A stretch of 57,561 nt of DNA from an uncultured Cyclobacteriaceae bacterium (lineage in GTDB: Bacteria > Bacteroidota > Bacteroidia > Cytophagales > Cyclobacteriaceae): the NCBI GenBank assembly GCA_937146645.1, contig CAKZRQ010000027.1, positions 1-57,561 of the forward strand, in the 5' to 3' direction. The translations under genes and the position numbers were made by a program. The notes below the pieces were generated by a model. That model was not told the DNA's origin. It ran no database searches and saw nothing but the letters and a program-made list of their open reading frames with translations. Positions 16,591 to 26,414 of the stretch are shown in pieces. Numbering within the stretch: position 1 is the first letter of the stretch; each line of letters begins with the position of its first letter.

Positions 16591-17919
16591 ATGCATTCTT
16601 ATAAAATCCTAAACCCTCCTAGCAGCATTGGAAAAATGTTAGGATTCTTGGGTCCAGGATTTATTCTATCTGCTTCAATAGTTGGTTCTGGAGAACTTAT
16701 TGCCACTACCCTTCTGGGTGCGGAAGCAGGATTCATTGCTTTTTGGGTAATCTTGGTGAGCTGTTTGATCAAGGTGGGAATCCAATTAGAATTCGGAAAA
16801 AACGCCATCATCTCTGGGAATAAAATCATGACAGAATTTAATGCTGTGAATGGTCCCAGAATTCGAAATTCAAACTGGAGCGTTTGGCTAACATTTATTT
16901 TAACCACCCTGAAAGTACTGCAAGTTGGAGGAATGGTTGGTGGAGCAGCAATTGCCTTTTCCATGTTGTTCCCACGGCTTCCAATAAGTGTCTCCTCCAT
17001 AATCATCGGCCTCAGTATTAGCCTATTTATCTATAGAAATTACTTCAAGCTTATTGAGAGAATTTCGGTAATCATGGTTTTTGGCTTCACCCTTTTCACC
17101 CTCACATCCTTAGTCTTTCTCTTTTTCACCCCATACAGTTTCACTTTACAAGAGGTGTTAACGGGGTTAACCTTTCAATTACCAAAGGAATCATTGTTTG
17201 TAGCCATTGGTGCTTTTGGAATAACGGGTGTAGCAAGCGATGAGATAATTGCATATACATATTGGTGCCAGGAAAAAGGTTATGCCCAGTACACTGGGCC
17301 AAACGATGGAACCGAGGAATGGAATCTCAGAGCTAAGGGTTGGATCAAGGTGATGTACTTAGATGCCTTTGTTGCGATGTGCTGCTATACGCTTGTAACG
17401 GCTGCGTTTTATTTACTTGGGGCAGCTGTCCTCAATGGTATTGAAAACACCCCTGAGGGTAATGACTTAATAGGTTTCTTGGCAAACATCTACACAGAGA
17501 CCTTAGGTCCAACTTTTAGGATTCCATTTCTCATCGGGGCGTTTATCGCATTGTATTCAAGCGTTTTTGCTACACTGGCTTATTGGTCACGTCTCTTCCC
17601 TGACATGCTGAATGAGCTCAGATGGTGGAAAATAGCTGATCAAAAAGATCAAGATATAGCCGTAAAAGTATTTGCATGGCTTTTCCCTTTCCTTTGGGTT
17701 ATCACCTTTTTGTTTTTGAAACTTCCGGGTGTTATGGTCTTGATCGGTGGAGTGATTGGTTCAGTTTTATTGTTGGTTGTTGTTTATGTAGCCATTCAAT
17801 TTAGAACCAAAAATGCATCACTCGATCTAGACTCTGGATTACTATCAAAAAGCATTTTTTGGATCAGCGTTGTTTCTATTGTTCTTATATCCAGCTACGG
17901 CATTTTCAAAATTGTATAA
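16591..17919 (+). CDS. Divergent Nramp-family membrane transporter
   Basis: This 442-residue protein has about eleven hydrophobic segments and an overall Nramp-like fold pattern. It starts with GFLGPGFILSASIVGSGELI in the first membrane segment, where classical Nramp metal transporters carry the DPGN motif. In the sixth segment, around residues 205-222, it reads GAFGITGVASDEIIAYTYW instead of the metal-binding MPH motif. The canonical metal ligands are therefore missing, and the substrate may differ from Mn(II) or Fe(II); related Mg(II) transporters also lack DPGN. It stands alone and is convergent with rplT. Confidence 0.8.
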   Translation: MHSYKILNPPSSIGKMLGFLGPGFILSASIVGSGELIATTLLGAEAGFIAFWVILVSCLIKVGIQLEFGKNAIISGNKIMTEFNAVNGPRIRNSNWSVWLTFILTTLKVLQVGGMVGGAAIAFSMLFPRLPISVSSIIIGLSISLFIYRNYFKLIERISVIMVFGFTLFTLTSLVFLFFTPYSFTLQEVLTGLTFQLPKESLFVAIGAFGITGVASDEIIAYTYWCQEKGYAQYTGPNDGTEEWNLRAKGWIKVMYLDAFVAMCCYTLVTAAFYLLGAAVLNGIENTPEGNDLIGFLANIYTETLGPTFRIPFLIGAFIALYSSVFATLAYWSRLFPDMLNELRWWKIADQKDQDIAVKVFAWLFPFLWVITFLFLKLPGVMVLIGGVIGSVLLLVVVYVAIQFRTKNASLDLDSGLLSKSIFWISVVSIVLISSYGIFKIV

Positions 17920-17922
17920 AAA

Positions 17923-17947
17923 AAGCCCTGTTCAATGATCAGGGCTT
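17923..17947 (-). terminator. Terminator of rplT, possibly bidirectional
   Basis: AAGCCCTG (17923-17930) pairs with CAGGGCTT (17940-17947). On the minus strand it is followed by a run of T residues, which suits rplT; the plus-strand side has only a weak T-run. It lies between convergent genes. Confidence 0.8.
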
Positions 17948-17970
17948 CCGTAAAGTAGGTTGTGCGAACC

Positions 17971-18315
17971 TTACTTTACACTTTCAACAACTGCTTTAAA
18001 TGCCTCTGGGTGGTTCATCGCAAGATCCGCCAAAACTTTTCTGTTTAGCTCGATCTCAGACTTTCCAAGTAATCCCATTAGTCTTGAGTAGGACAAGCCG
18101 TGCTCTCTTGCACCAGCATTGATACGCTGAATCCACAAAGCTCTGAATTCTCTCTTCTTAGCTTTACGGTCTCTGTACGCATACTGAAGTCCTTTCTCGT
18201 ACTTGTTTTTGGCTACCGTCCACACGTTAGAACCTCTTCCGAAGTATCCTCTTGTGGCCTTAAGCACTTTTTTTCTTCTTGCTCTAGACGCTACTGCGTT
18301 TACTGATCTTGGCAT
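17971..18315 (-). CDS. rplT: 50S ribosomal protein L20
   Basis: The 114 residues are typical of L20. Visible blocks include [20 protein letters not shown] at the N-terminus, [19 protein letters not shown], and the RRNA-binding [19 protein letters not shown], ending in [21 protein letters not shown]20 is an assembly protein that binds 23S rRNA and in many bacteria represses this operon. It is last in thrS-infC-rpmI-rplT and is followed by a terminator. Confidence 0.98.
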   Translation of the reverse strand: MPRSVNAVASRARRKKVLKATRGYFGRGSNVWTVAKNKYEKGLQYAYRDRKAKKREFRALWIQRINAGAREHGLSYSRLMGLLGKSEIELNRKVLADLAMNHPEAFKAVVESVK

Positions 18316-18417
18316 AATTTTTAAATTTTTGACACTTGGTGTTCTGGTCGAGTCAGAATCTTAGTTACCAAAGCATCTGGTGAATAATTAACCTTAATTA
18401 ATTCAAACAGGTTGAGA

Positions 18418-18612
18418 TCAGATTCTCAACATGTCTTTTACATTTTGTACATCAGACTCGTGAACCAAACCAGTTTTGGTTAGGTTACGCTTCCTTTTAG
18501 TAGATTTCTTGGTGAGGATGTGGCTTTTGAAAGCGTGCTTCCTCTTGATCTTCCCGGTTCCCGTAAGTGCGAACCGCTTCTTTGCACTTGATTTAGTTTT
18601 TACTTTAGGCAT
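18418..18612 (-). CDS. rpmI: 50S ribosomal protein L35
   Basis: This 64-residue, very basic protein starts [20 protein letters not shown] and contains [20 protein letters not shown], the usual L35 blocks. It sits between infC and rplT, the conserved order in most bacteria. It is a small component of the large ribosomal subunit. Confidence 0.98.
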   Translation of the reverse strand: MPKVKTKSSAKKRFALTGTGKIKRKHAFKSHILTKKSTKRKRNLTKTGLVHESDVQNVKDMLRI

Positions 18613-18636
18613 TTTACTATAGTAGTTTGGTTGAAA

Positions 18637-19188
18637 TTATTTCTTAGAACCCTTAGGTGCTATGAAAATGTTCATTCGCTTACCTTCGAGTTTTGGAAGC
18701 TGCTCCACCGCACCATACTCTTCCAGAGCCTGGGCAAATTTCAAAAGAAGCATCTCACCTCGGTCTTTGAACACAATACTTCTTCCTACGAAATGCACAT
18801 AAGCCTTAACCTTTGCACCCTCTTTCAGAAATTTGATGGCATGCTTTAACTTAAAGTCAAAGTCATGGTCATCCGTATTCGGTCCAAATCTGATTTCCTT
18901 CAATACAACCTTCGCCGCATTCGCCTTGATCTCCTTCTGCTTTTTCTTCTGCTCGTACTTGAACTTGGCGTAGTCAAGAATTTTACAAACAGGTGGTTTT
19001 ACGTTTGGAGAAATCTCCACAAGATCAAGTTCATTATCCTTCGCTAGTGCAATGGCATCATCAATGGATAATACAGCGTTTCCGCCTTCGGCATATTCTC
19101 CGACCACACGAACCTCTCGGGCTCTGATCTTTTCGTTTACTTTGTAAGGTTCCTCACGTCTCCCCCTGTACGGTTGTCTGTTTCTCAA
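18637..19188 (-). CDS. infC: Translation initiation factor IF-3
   Basis: The 183 residues contain both IF-3 domains: the N-terminal domain with [17 protein letters not shown] and [19 protein letters not shown], then the C-terminal domain with [18 protein letters not shown] and [14 protein letters not shown]-3 keeps ribosomal subunits apart and checks the start codon. The frame opens with TTG at 19186-19188; no ATG precedes the conserved part. Rare start codons are usual for infC and allow IF-3 to limit its own synthesis. A terminator-like hairpin overlapping a promoter-type octamer lies upstream, next to the thrS stop. Confidence 0.96.
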   Translation of the reverse strand: MRNRQPYRGRREEPYKVNEKIRAREVRVVGEYAEGGNAVLSIDDAIALAKDNELDLVEISPNVKPPVCKILDYAKFKYEQKKKQKEIKANAAKVVLKEIRFGPNTDDHDFDFKLKHAIKFLKEGAKVKAYVHFVGRSIVFKDRGEMLLLKFAQALEEYGAVEQLPKLEGKRMNIFIAPKGSKK

Positions 19189-19251
19189 ATTTTAATTGGT
19201 TCTTTGATTGAAATCGCGTGCAAATATCGTAATAAAATTCTAATTAAAGAA

Positions 19252-19272
19252 AGGGATACCAAATATATCCCT
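19252..19272 (-). promoter_or_regulatory. Hairpin with embedded -7 element between thrS and infC
   Basis: AGGGATA (19252-19258) pairs with TATCCCT (19266-19272). Read on the minus strand, the loop and right arm contain TATATTTG (19260-19267), which fits the Bacteroidota -7 consensus TAnnTTTG. This may be an internal promoter for infC-rpmI-rplT, a weak thrS terminator (TTCTTT follows), or both. Confidence 0.45.
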
Positions 19273-21223
19273 ATAGCTCTCGACTCAACGAGTCAGAGAT
19301 AATACCCTGAAAATAAGCGACAAAGTCTTCCGGACTATAACTTCCCAGATCCCCTTCCCCATGCTTACGCACGGAAAGCATTCTTTCTTCTCGCTCCTTT
19401 TCACCTACTATCAGCATAAAAGGTACTTTCTTCACCTCAGAGTCTCTAATCTTTCGACCAATTTTTTCGTCTCGATTATCAATATTTCCACTGATACCTT
19501 TCTCATCAAGCAAAGACTTGATTTCTTCAGCATAATCCAGATACTTTTCTGAAATCGGAAGAATATTGATTTGTTCTGGCGAAAGCCAAAGTGGGAAGTT
19601 TCCTGCACAGTGCTCGATTAATACCGCTACAAATCGTTCCAAGGACCCAAATGGAGCTCTGTGAATCATAACCGGCCTGTGCTTCTGGTTATCCGAACCT
19701 ATATATTCAAGCTCAAAACGATTAGGAAGCTGATAATCCACTTGAATGGTTCCCAGCTGCCATTTTCTTCCCAATGCATCCTTCACCATGAAGTCAAGTT
19801 TCGGACCATAGAATGCTGCTTCTCCTAACTCAGTTACAGTTTCTAAACCCTTTTCTGCGGCTGCCTCAACGATAGCTGCTTCAGCTTTATCCCAAAGTTC
19901 ACCATCTCCAATATATTTTTCTGGCTTCTCAGGATCTCTGAGCGAAACCTGAGCAGTAAAGTCTTCAAAGCCTAAGGCTCTAAACACATAAAGCACCAGA
20001 TCAATAACTTTAATGAACTCATCCTTCACCTGATCTGGTCTACAGAAAATGTGCGCATCGTCCTGAGTAAAACCTCTTACCCTAGTCAATCCATGAAGCT
20101 CACCACTCTGCTCATACCGATATACCGTTCCGAATTCTGCATAGCGAATTGGCAAATCTTTATAGGATCGTGGCTTATGTTTATAAATCTCGCAGTGATG
20201 TGGGCAGTTCATTGGCTTTAGCAAAAACTCCTCGCCTTCATGCGGAGTGGCAATAGGTTGGAAGGAATCCTTACCGTATTTTTCATAATGCCCTGAAGTC
20301 TCATATAAAGCTTTATGGCCGATATGAGGTGTCACGACTTGTTCGTATCCTGATTTATCCTGAGCCGTCTTCATAAAATTTACCAAGCGCTCACGCAATA
20401 GAGTTCCTTTCGGTAACCATAGCGGCAACCCCATCCCTACTTTTTCAGAAAAAGTGAAAAGCTCAAGCTCCCGACCCAACTTTCTGTGATCGCGCTTTTT
20501 TGCTTCCTCAATCATGGTTAAGTATTCCTTCAGCTCCTTGGCCTTTGGAAAAGTGACACCGTAAATACGAGTCAGCATCTGCTTGTTCTCATCACCTCTC
20601 CAATATGCCCCAGCGATATTGGTCAGTTTAACTGCTTTGATAAAGCCAGTATTTGGAATATGCGGTCCACGACAAAGATCTGTGAAGTTGCCTTGCTGAT
20701 AGAATGTGATCGTTCCATCCTCCAGATCTTTCAAAAGATCTAGTTTATATTCATCACCTTTCTCTTCAAAATAGGCAACAGCATCAGACTTAGAAACCTC
20801 CTTTCGGACATATTCATTTTTCTGACGAGCCAACTCAACCATTTTGGCCTCGATTTTTTCAAGTTCTGAACCTTCGAGGGTCTTATCTTCGAAATCAACA
20901 TCATAATAGAAACCTGTGTCAATAGGTGGCCCTATTCCAAACTTGATTCCCGGATATAATTCCTCAAGGGCTTCGGCCATGAGGTGAGCTGAAGAATGCC
21001 AAAAGGTATTTTTACCTTCATCATCTCTCCAGGTGAGTAGCTGAACAGTCGCATTTTCCTGGATAGGTCGGGTAGCATCCCATACCTCTCCATTTACTTT
21101 TACACCAAGAACATTTCTAGCCAATCCCTCGCTGATACTAGCAGCAATTTGGAGACTAGTAGTTCCTTTTTCTACTTCTTTCACCGCTCCATCAGGAAGG
21201 GTGATTTTGATCATTTCTGACAT
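19271..21223 (-). CDS. thrS: Threonyl-tRNA synthetase
   Basis: This enzyme charges tRNA-Thr. I start it at the ATG at 21223, giving [12 protein letters not shown] and about 650 residues; a TTG 12 codons upstream is less likely. The TGS domain ([17 protein letters not shown]) is followed by the editing domain, with [17 protein letters not shown]. The class II catalytic core carries NCPHHCEIY (a zinc ligand) and [13 protein letters not shown], and the anticodon-binding domain starts near [17 protein letters not shown]. It heads the conserved thrS-infC-rpmI-rplT operon on the minus strand. Confidence 0.97.
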   Translation of the reverse strand: MSEMIKITLPDGAVKEVEKGTTSLQIAASISEGLARNVLGVKVNGEVWDATRPIQENATVQLLTWRDDEGKNTFWHSSAHLMAEALEELYPGIKFGIGPPIDTGFYYDVDFEDKTLEGSELEKIEAKMVELARQKNEYVRKEVSKSDAVAYFEEKGDEYKLDLLKDLEDGTITFYQQGNFTDLCRGPHIPNTGFIKAVKLTNIAGAYWRGDENKQMLTRIYGVTFPKAKELKEYLTMIEEAKKRDHRKLGRELELFTFSEKVGMGLPLWLPKGTLLRERLVNFMKTAQDKSGYEQVVTPHIGHKALYETSGHYEKYGKDSFQPIATPHEGEEFLLKPMNCPHHCEIYKHKPRSYKDLPIRYAEFGTVYRYEQSGELHGLTRVRGFTQDDAHIFCRPDQVKDEFIKVIDLVLYVFRALGFEDFTAQVSLRDPEKPEKYIGDGELWDKAEAAIVEAAAEKGLETVTELGEAAFYGPKLDFMVKDALGRKWQLGTIQVDYQLPNRFELEYIGSDNQKHRPVMIHRAPFGSLERFVAVLIEHCAGNFPLWLSPEQINILPISEKYLDYAEEIKSLLDEKGISGNIDNRDEKIGRKIRDSEVKKVPFMLIVGEKEREERMLSVRKHGEGDLGSYSPEDFVAYFQGIISDSLSREL

Positions 21224-21334
21224 GTTTTTGTCTTTTGTTACGCCTTTACGAACAGGCAAATTTGTTTTGACTGCAAATATGCATAACCCCCAGACAAAGG
21301 AAAAATATAACGTAGTTGAATATTTTAGGCCGGG

Positions 21335-22555
21335 CTATTTCTTCCAGGTTAAAACCATCAAGACTGGGTTTTCAGATTTTCTTGCTTTGACTGCCACTTC
21401 AGCGAAAGCTTTACCCTTTCCATTGATGTATTCTTTGAATTCCTCCTCACTCATTTCATCACGCATTTCATAAAGAATCTTGTAGAGCTCAGTGCCGGGT
21501 ATTTTTACACCGGTCTTTCGATTTCCGAAGTGATAAGATATTCCGAACAGATCAATTGAATGATCCAGATCATTTTCAATTTGCCAATTGATTACATGCG
21601 TTTCTGCGTTAGCTCTATTGTAAAAAATATTATAAGCCGTCCTTTCATATTTAAAAAAACTATACGATCGGAAGGAGTCCACATACCAGGGAAAATCAGG
21701 CATGAAATACAGTTTCGCTTTTTTATTTATGAAATTCATGAATTCTAGGCCGTCTAATTCTTCACTAAGTTTGATGTATTCATCCAACTCTTGCCCATAA
21801 GACCCATAATCGAAGACCAGCTCTGGCATAAACTTCCCATCCTCCAACTTGCGAATAGTATCATTAAATGCTTCTGCAAGATAGATTTGATCCGTTTCAA
21901 TCAAGCTTTCTCTACCAGTATGATTACCATAGTAAAAACCATCATATATGGGAAGTGATCTAGTAGTGTCATGCGTAGATCTGCCAATGCCAGTAATTCT
22001 AAAAGCTTCAGTATCACTAGTTGAATGATAAAAATAAAATCTATCACTTTCAGGGTCATAAACTCCTGAATCCATATTAATACTGGTTTTTTGTTCATGA
22101 ATTAGATTTCCTTCGAAATCAAACAACATTAGTTTAAATGGATAAATGCCGTAAACCAGAATCTCATCTTGTACCACCAGCATTCCATCTAGATCAAGGT
22201 ATTTTCCAGGACCTTCTCCATAAGCCCTGATTTTAGAAATATAGTCTCCTGACTCGCGATCAAAAATTTTAATGCATCGACATCCAAAAACATCCAAGGT
22301 CAAAATCTTGTCCTCGTGAAAGAGTATCTTTTGAAGCCCCGCATTCAGCTGGCCCTCTTCCTCTTCGTCATTTAGCCAGATATATTCAATCTCAGGTTCA
22401 AAGAATTCAGATAGCTTTCCTTCTCTTGCCTTAGAAAGATCAATTTCTATTACTTCTAGATCATTTTGAGGTTTCTCCTCATTTGCTGATTCATGACAGG
22501 AGAACAATGATAAAAGAACGGCAACAGCAAGCAGAACATTTTTAATTCGCATCAA
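21335..22555 (-). CDS. 6-bladed beta-propeller lipoprotein
   Basis: This 406-residue precursor has a lipoprotein signal (VLLAVAVLLSLFSC, lipid-modified Cys at residue 20). Repeated blade-like strands follow, such as KILFHEDKILTLDVFGCRC, IKIFDRESGDYISKI and LVVQDEILVYGIYPFKLM. This pattern is typical of the 6-bladed beta-propeller family that is abundant in Cyclobacteriaceae. Its ligand is unknown. It should sit in the periplasm or on the outer membrane. It is followed downstream by no partner on the same strand; the DUF5686 gene lies 25 bases upstream and may be in the same transcript. Confidence 0.8.
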   Translation of the reverse strand: MMRIKNVLLAVAVLLSLFSCHESANEEKPQNDLEVIEIDLSKAREGKLSEFFEPEIEYIWLNDEEEEGQLNAGLQKILFHEDKILTLDVFGCRCIKIFDRESGDYISKIRAYGEGPGKYLDLDGMLVVQDEILVYGIYPFKLMLFDFEGNLIHEQKTSINMDSGVYDPESDRFYFYHSTSDTEAFRITGIGRSTHDTTRSLPIYDGFYYGNHTGRESLIETDQIYLAEAFNDTIRKLEDGKFMPELVFDYGSYGQELDEYIKLSEELDGLEFMNFINKKAKLYFMPDFPWYVDSFRSYSFFKYERTAYNIFYNRANAETHVINWQIENDLDHSIDLFGISYHFGNRKTGVKIPGTELYKILYEMRDEMSEEEFKEYINGKGKAFAEVAVKARKSENPVLMVLTWKK

Positions 22556-22580
22556 ACTAAAATGCTCTTTTTACTACTAA

Positions 22581-25058
22581 CTACAAAATTATTTGAGCGC
22601 TAATTCTAACCGCAAAAGGCTTTACATCTGGGTTATCCAAATAGGTCATCCTATGAAAAAAATCAACACGGAAGAATTTGAAAATATTCTCTATTCCGTA
22701 ACCGAGTTCAAGAAAGGGAACTCCTGGATCTAATCTGCCAAAGGTTTCTAAGGGATTTCCTTCTGGATCAACCGTCGGAGCATTCGCTATATTTTCATCC
22801 GTCACCGAACCAAACAAAATATTTGCATTAGCTACCCCTCTCCATTTCAGCTTCTTGATCAATGGAATCTTATTTAAAAGAAACCCTTCGAAAAAATGCC
22901 TATATCGAAGGCTAACATATTGATCTGAGGCAAATTCGTTGAAATTCATGGTATTGAAAGCAGCATCGGTGTAGAATAGGGTCTCATTACCGATGTGGTT
23001 TTTAAGTACTGGATATGGAACTTCGCCATAAACCTTTCCAGCATCAAACTCATACCTTGAAACACCCAACATCCCAAGATTCAGCCTTTGATAGATATAC
23101 AGATTGAGCTTGGAATAAGAAAAATCTCCTCCTAAGTACTCAACCCCTTTGGTATAGTTCACTTCAAATATTGGCCATCGCGATGGGCCAAAGGAGACCC
23201 TTTCGTTATCGTTAATAATTATGATTTCATCTCGACCATATCTTACACCGATTTTTGCTTCAGCAGTTTGAAATTCCTGCCTATACTCTCGGGTGTCTTT
23301 ATCCAGATAATAGAAATTATAGAGTGGATCGAACTGATTAGACCGAACCCCAAGGGAGACTAAGAAACCTTTGAAAAACTCTCGTTGGAATTCTAATCTA
23401 TAATTCGTGGATAAATATGGTCTTCTCAGAGTTCCAAATCGGCTCGCTGCTAGGAAAATACTATTTCCCTCTAAACTTTCTATTTCTAGCCCTACCTGAT
23501 CAATTTCCCTTTGTGCAGTGAGAGAGAGAGTGGTCCACCGCCTTCGGTCTAAGATTCGAGTTGCTGAACCAGTAAACTTTAATCGTTGATCCTTAAAGCC
23601 ATAAGCGGCATAGGCTTGTAATAGCCATTTATTACTGAATTTTAGATTCGTACGGAAGCCAGCGCCCAGTCGAACTCCTTCTACATCATTGAAATTGAAA
23701 AACCCTGGCCATGGGCCTACATCAACTTTGCCAACAGGCAAATAGCCCGTGGCAAAAAACTTCAGACCCTCAGTGTAGAATCGGATGACCGGAATTTTTC
23801 GAAGGGTATCCACCATTTGCAACACAGCTAGCTCTTCTGAGGTCAATGGATCTTGCCTATTTCTTTTCCAAAACTCCTCACCACCGGTGTTGTAATCCGG
23901 CTTTAGAACGACGGCTTGGTTAAAAAATGATGTGGGTTGAGGATCATTTAGTTTGATACTATCTGCGGAGGTATAAAATTTGGCTAAAAGTCCAGCTGTT
24001 TTCGGTGTGACTTGTCCGATTTTAATCTGAACTCTGGTCTTTTTTGGAATCAATGGACCAGAGACTGTAGGCTCCAGCATTTGCTGGATTTTGATCCTTT
24101 CTATGAAATTTAGATTTGCTTCTTTCGGAATGGTTAAATCCACTTGCTTAAGTGCATATGTTCCCTTTGTGATCCAGATGGTCCCTTCAAAGGCTAAGTC
24201 CTGTTCTCTTCTCGGGTAAACTTGCAGCATGTAGGCAGAATCACCTTCTATGTAAACCGAATCCAGTAGATCATAATCATAAAAGCCCTTCCAGCCATCT
24301 GCTATAGGTGAAACGAACTCTTTTTCAAGAATACTGATCCAATTCCGATAGAAATTATACTCTTGAAATGCAGATCCAGTGATCTGGCTAGTGGTCGAAC
24401 CATCCGTAATTCCTACACCTGTTACCTTGGACTTTTCGACTATTTCCTTTCTCAATTCTGGGTTATTCCTGAAATAGAATTTTGAAAGGGTCTCCGAAAA
24501 GAAAATTGGAAAGATTTTTTCTCCTTCATCATTGGTAAGCTGCTTTATACTGTCGAGAACATTGGTGATGGTCTGAACAGCTTTTCGCTTGGTGAACTCT
24601 TCAGAAACCTGGTCAATATCGACCTCAATTTTCGTGTAGTTCTTTGTTTCGTAAGCTTCTAGCTTTCTCTTATCATAATCCTTTTTACGGGATACAGCTT
24701 GTCTAATTATTTCAAATGCCGGATTCTCGCCAGCTTCGAAAACGAAAGCCTCCATCTGAAAATCTGAGGGCCTTAGCTGGAAATTAACCACTTGCTCTTG
24801 ATCGTCGGTGAGTGCTTTGGTCTGAGAGATATAACCTAGGTAAGTCACCAAAATACTATCAGCTGGATTCTTAGTCTGGATAATGTAATTCCCTTCAAAA
24901 TCAGTAGAGTTTCCAACAGTAGTTCCTTTTAGGAGCACTGATGCAAAAGGAATAGGATCACCAGTTTCTGCATCTGTCACTTTCCCTTTAATCGTCCTTT
25001 GTCCGAAACAGGGCATAGCAAAAAAGCATAAAACAAAAACAGCAAAAATCCGAGTCAT
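22581..25058 (-). CDS. DUF5686 family outer-membrane protein with carboxypeptidase-like domain
   Basis: I start at the ATG at 25058, which gives a clean signal peptide (MTRIFAVFVLCFFAMPCFG); the open frame itself extends 37 codons further. A carboxypeptidase regulatory-like domain follows (GKVTDAETGDPIPFASVLLKGT). The long C-terminal part is rich in alternating beta strands, such as YGFKDQRLKFTGSATRI and RLEFQREFFKGFLVSLG, and looks like an outer-membrane barrel. The family is DUF5686; its function is not known. It ends in FAVRISAQIIL, a typical barrel terminus. It shares a strand with the beta-propeller lipoprotein. Confidence 0.85.
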   Translation of the reverse strand: MTRIFAVFVLCFFAMPCFGQRTIKGKVTDAETGDPIPFASVLLKGTTVGNSTDFEGNYIIQTKNPADSILVTYLGYISQTKALTDDQEQVVNFQLRPSDFQMEAFVFEAGENPAFEIIRQAVSRKKDYDKRKLEAYETKNYTKIEVDIDQVSEEFTKRKAVQTITNVLDSIKQLTNDEGEKIFPIFFSETLSKFYFRNNPELRKEIVEKSKVTGVGITDGSTTSQITGSAFQEYNFYRNWISILEKEFVSPIADGWKGFYDYDLLDSVYIEGDSAYMLQVYPRREQDLAFEGTIWITKGTYALKQVDLTIPKEANLNFIERIKIQQMLEPTVSGPLIPKKTRVQIKIGQVTPKTAGLLAKFYTSADSIKLNDPQPTSFFNQAVVLKPDYNTGGEEFWKRNRQDPLTSEELAVLQMVDTLRKIPVIRFYTEGLKFFATGYLPVGKVDVGPWPGFFNFNDVEGVRLGAGFRTNLKFSNKWLLQAYAAYGFKDQRLKFTGSATRILDRRRWTTLSLTAQREIDQVGLEIESLEGNSIFLAASRFGTLRRPYLSTNYRLEFQREFFKGFLVSLGVRSNQFDPLYNFYYLDKDTREYRQEFQTAEAKIGVRYGRDEIIIINDNERVSFGPSRWPIFEVNYTKGVEYLGGDFSYSKLNLYIYQRLNLGMLGVSRYEFDAGKVYGEVPYPVLKNHIGNETLFYTDAAFNTMNFNEFASDQYVSLRYRHFFEGFLLNKIPLIKKLKWRGVANANILFGSVTDENIANAPTVDPEGNPLETFGRLDPGVPFLELGYGIENIFKFFRVDFFHRMTYLDNPDVKPFAVRISAQIIL

Positions 25059-25187
25059 TCGATTTAACTGGGTGAATCCCTTCAAAAGTAAATGAATAAT
25101 GGAAGTTAATCGCGACAGATTCTTAAAAGTTGTCACCTTAGTATTAAAAGCTCTTAAAATTGTCCACACTTTATAATTGGTAGAATT

Positions 25188-25195
25188 TATATTTG
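25188..25195 (+). promoter_or_regulatory. Bacteroidota -7 element upstream of lhgO
   Basis: TATATTTG matches the -7 consensus TAnnTTTG and ends 16 bases before the lhgO ATG. The corresponding -33 element is not clear. Confidence 0.5.
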
Positions 25196-25211
25196 CCAGA
25201 AATTAGAGAGA

Positions 25212-26414
25212 ATGTATTACGATGTAGCCATCATAGGCGGAGGAATAGTTGGACTAGCTACAGCGCTTAAAGTTCAGGCTAAAAACCCAAAACTAAAGGT
25301 AGTGATCCTGGAAAAAGAGGCTGGATTGGCAAAGCACCAAACAGGTAACAACAGTGGGGTAATTCATTCAGGTCTCTATTATAAGCCAGGTTCTTTAAAG
25401 GCCACAAATTGTCTTCAAGGTTACAAGGAATTAGTAGAGTTTTGCAAGCAGGAAGAAATTCCCTTCGAGCTTACAGGAAAGGTTGTGGTAGCCACAAGGG
25501 AAGAACAGAAACCATTATTAGAAAACCTTCGAAAGAGAGGTTTGGAAAATGGACTGGAAGGTACACGCTCCATATCGATTGAAGAGCTTAAGGAATATGA
25601 ACCACATTGCCAAGGAGTGGCAGCGATCCATGTGCCACAAACAGGAATCGTGGACTACTATGAGGTGGCTCTAGCCTATGGCCGCAGGTTCACAGAAAAT
25701 GGAGGTGAGATTAAATACAATCATAAAGTACTTAAGATCAATAATTCAGGTTCCAGTGTAGTCATCATTACATCCGAAAATGTAGTGGAAACTCAGTTAG
25801 TGGTTAATTGTGCAGGCTTGTATTCGGATAAGATTGCCGAGATGACTACTGGGAAACCAAGTCAGGTAAAAATTATTCCTTTCCGTGGTGAGTACTATAA
25901 GCTTTTGCCTGCAAAGGAGCATCTGGTAAAAAATTTAATCTATCCCGTCCCAGATCCTAATTTCCCATTCCTAGGAGTTCATTTTACTCGAATGAAAAAA
26001 GGAGGAATAGAGGCTGGTCCTAACGCAGTTCTAGCTTTCAAACGGGAAGGATATAAAAAATCACAAATCGATCTATCTGAACTTGGTGAGACTTTGGCTT
26101 GGCCAGGTTTTCAAAAAGTTGCTGCTAAATATTGGCAGACTGGATTTGGTGAATTATATCGTTCCTTTTCTAAATCAGCCTTCACTAAAGCTCTTCAAGA
26201 ACTCATCCCTGAAGTTCAGGAATCAGACTTAATTGATGGGGGTGCTGGTGTGAGAGCACAGGCCTGTGATAAGACTGGTGGCCTCCTTGATGATTTTGCC
26301 ATTGAAGAAAATGAGATCGCGATCAACGTTTTGAACGCTCCTTCTCCTGCAGCAACAAGTTCCCTAGCAATAGGTGGGACTATTTCTGAAATGGTGATGA
26401 AGCGATTTAATTAA
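25212..26414 (+). CDS. lhgO: L-2-hydroxyglutarate oxidase
   Basis: This 400-residue FAD-dependent oxidoreductase of the DAO superfamily has the dinucleotide-binding IIGGGIVGLATALKVQ at the N-terminus. The HQTGNNSGVIHSGLYYKPGS block is characteristic of LhgO, and the C-terminal GAGVRAQACDK and NAPSPAATSSLAIG blocks are present. LhgO oxidises L-2-hydroxyglutarate to 2-oxoglutarate and passes electrons to the respiratory chain. It is convergent with the GltS-like gene and their ends overlap by four bases. Confidence 0.95.
   Translation: MYYDVAIIGGGIVGLATALKVQAKNPKLKVVILEKEAGLAKHQTGNNSGVIHSGLYYKPGSLKATNCLQGYKELVEFCKQEEIPFELTGKVVVATREEQKPLLENLRKRGLENGLEGTRSISIEELKEYEPHCQGVAAIHVPQTGIVDYYEVALAYGRRFTENGGEIKYNHKVLKINNSGSSVVIITSENVVETQLVVNCAGLYSDKIAEMTTGKPSQVKIIPFRGEYYKLLPAKEHLVKNLIYPVPDPNFPFLGVHFTRMKKGGIEAGPNAVLAFKREGYKKSQIDLSELGETLAWPGFQKVAAKYWQTGFGELYRSFSKSAFTKALQELIPEVQESDLIDGGAGVRAQACDKTGGLLDDFAIEENEIAINVLNAPSPAATSSLAIGGTISEMVMKRFN

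Noticed and set aside
21224..21259. TTG start 12 codons upstream of thrS
   Set aside because: The extension is basic and unlike the family; the ATG at 21223 gives the normal start of the TGS domain.
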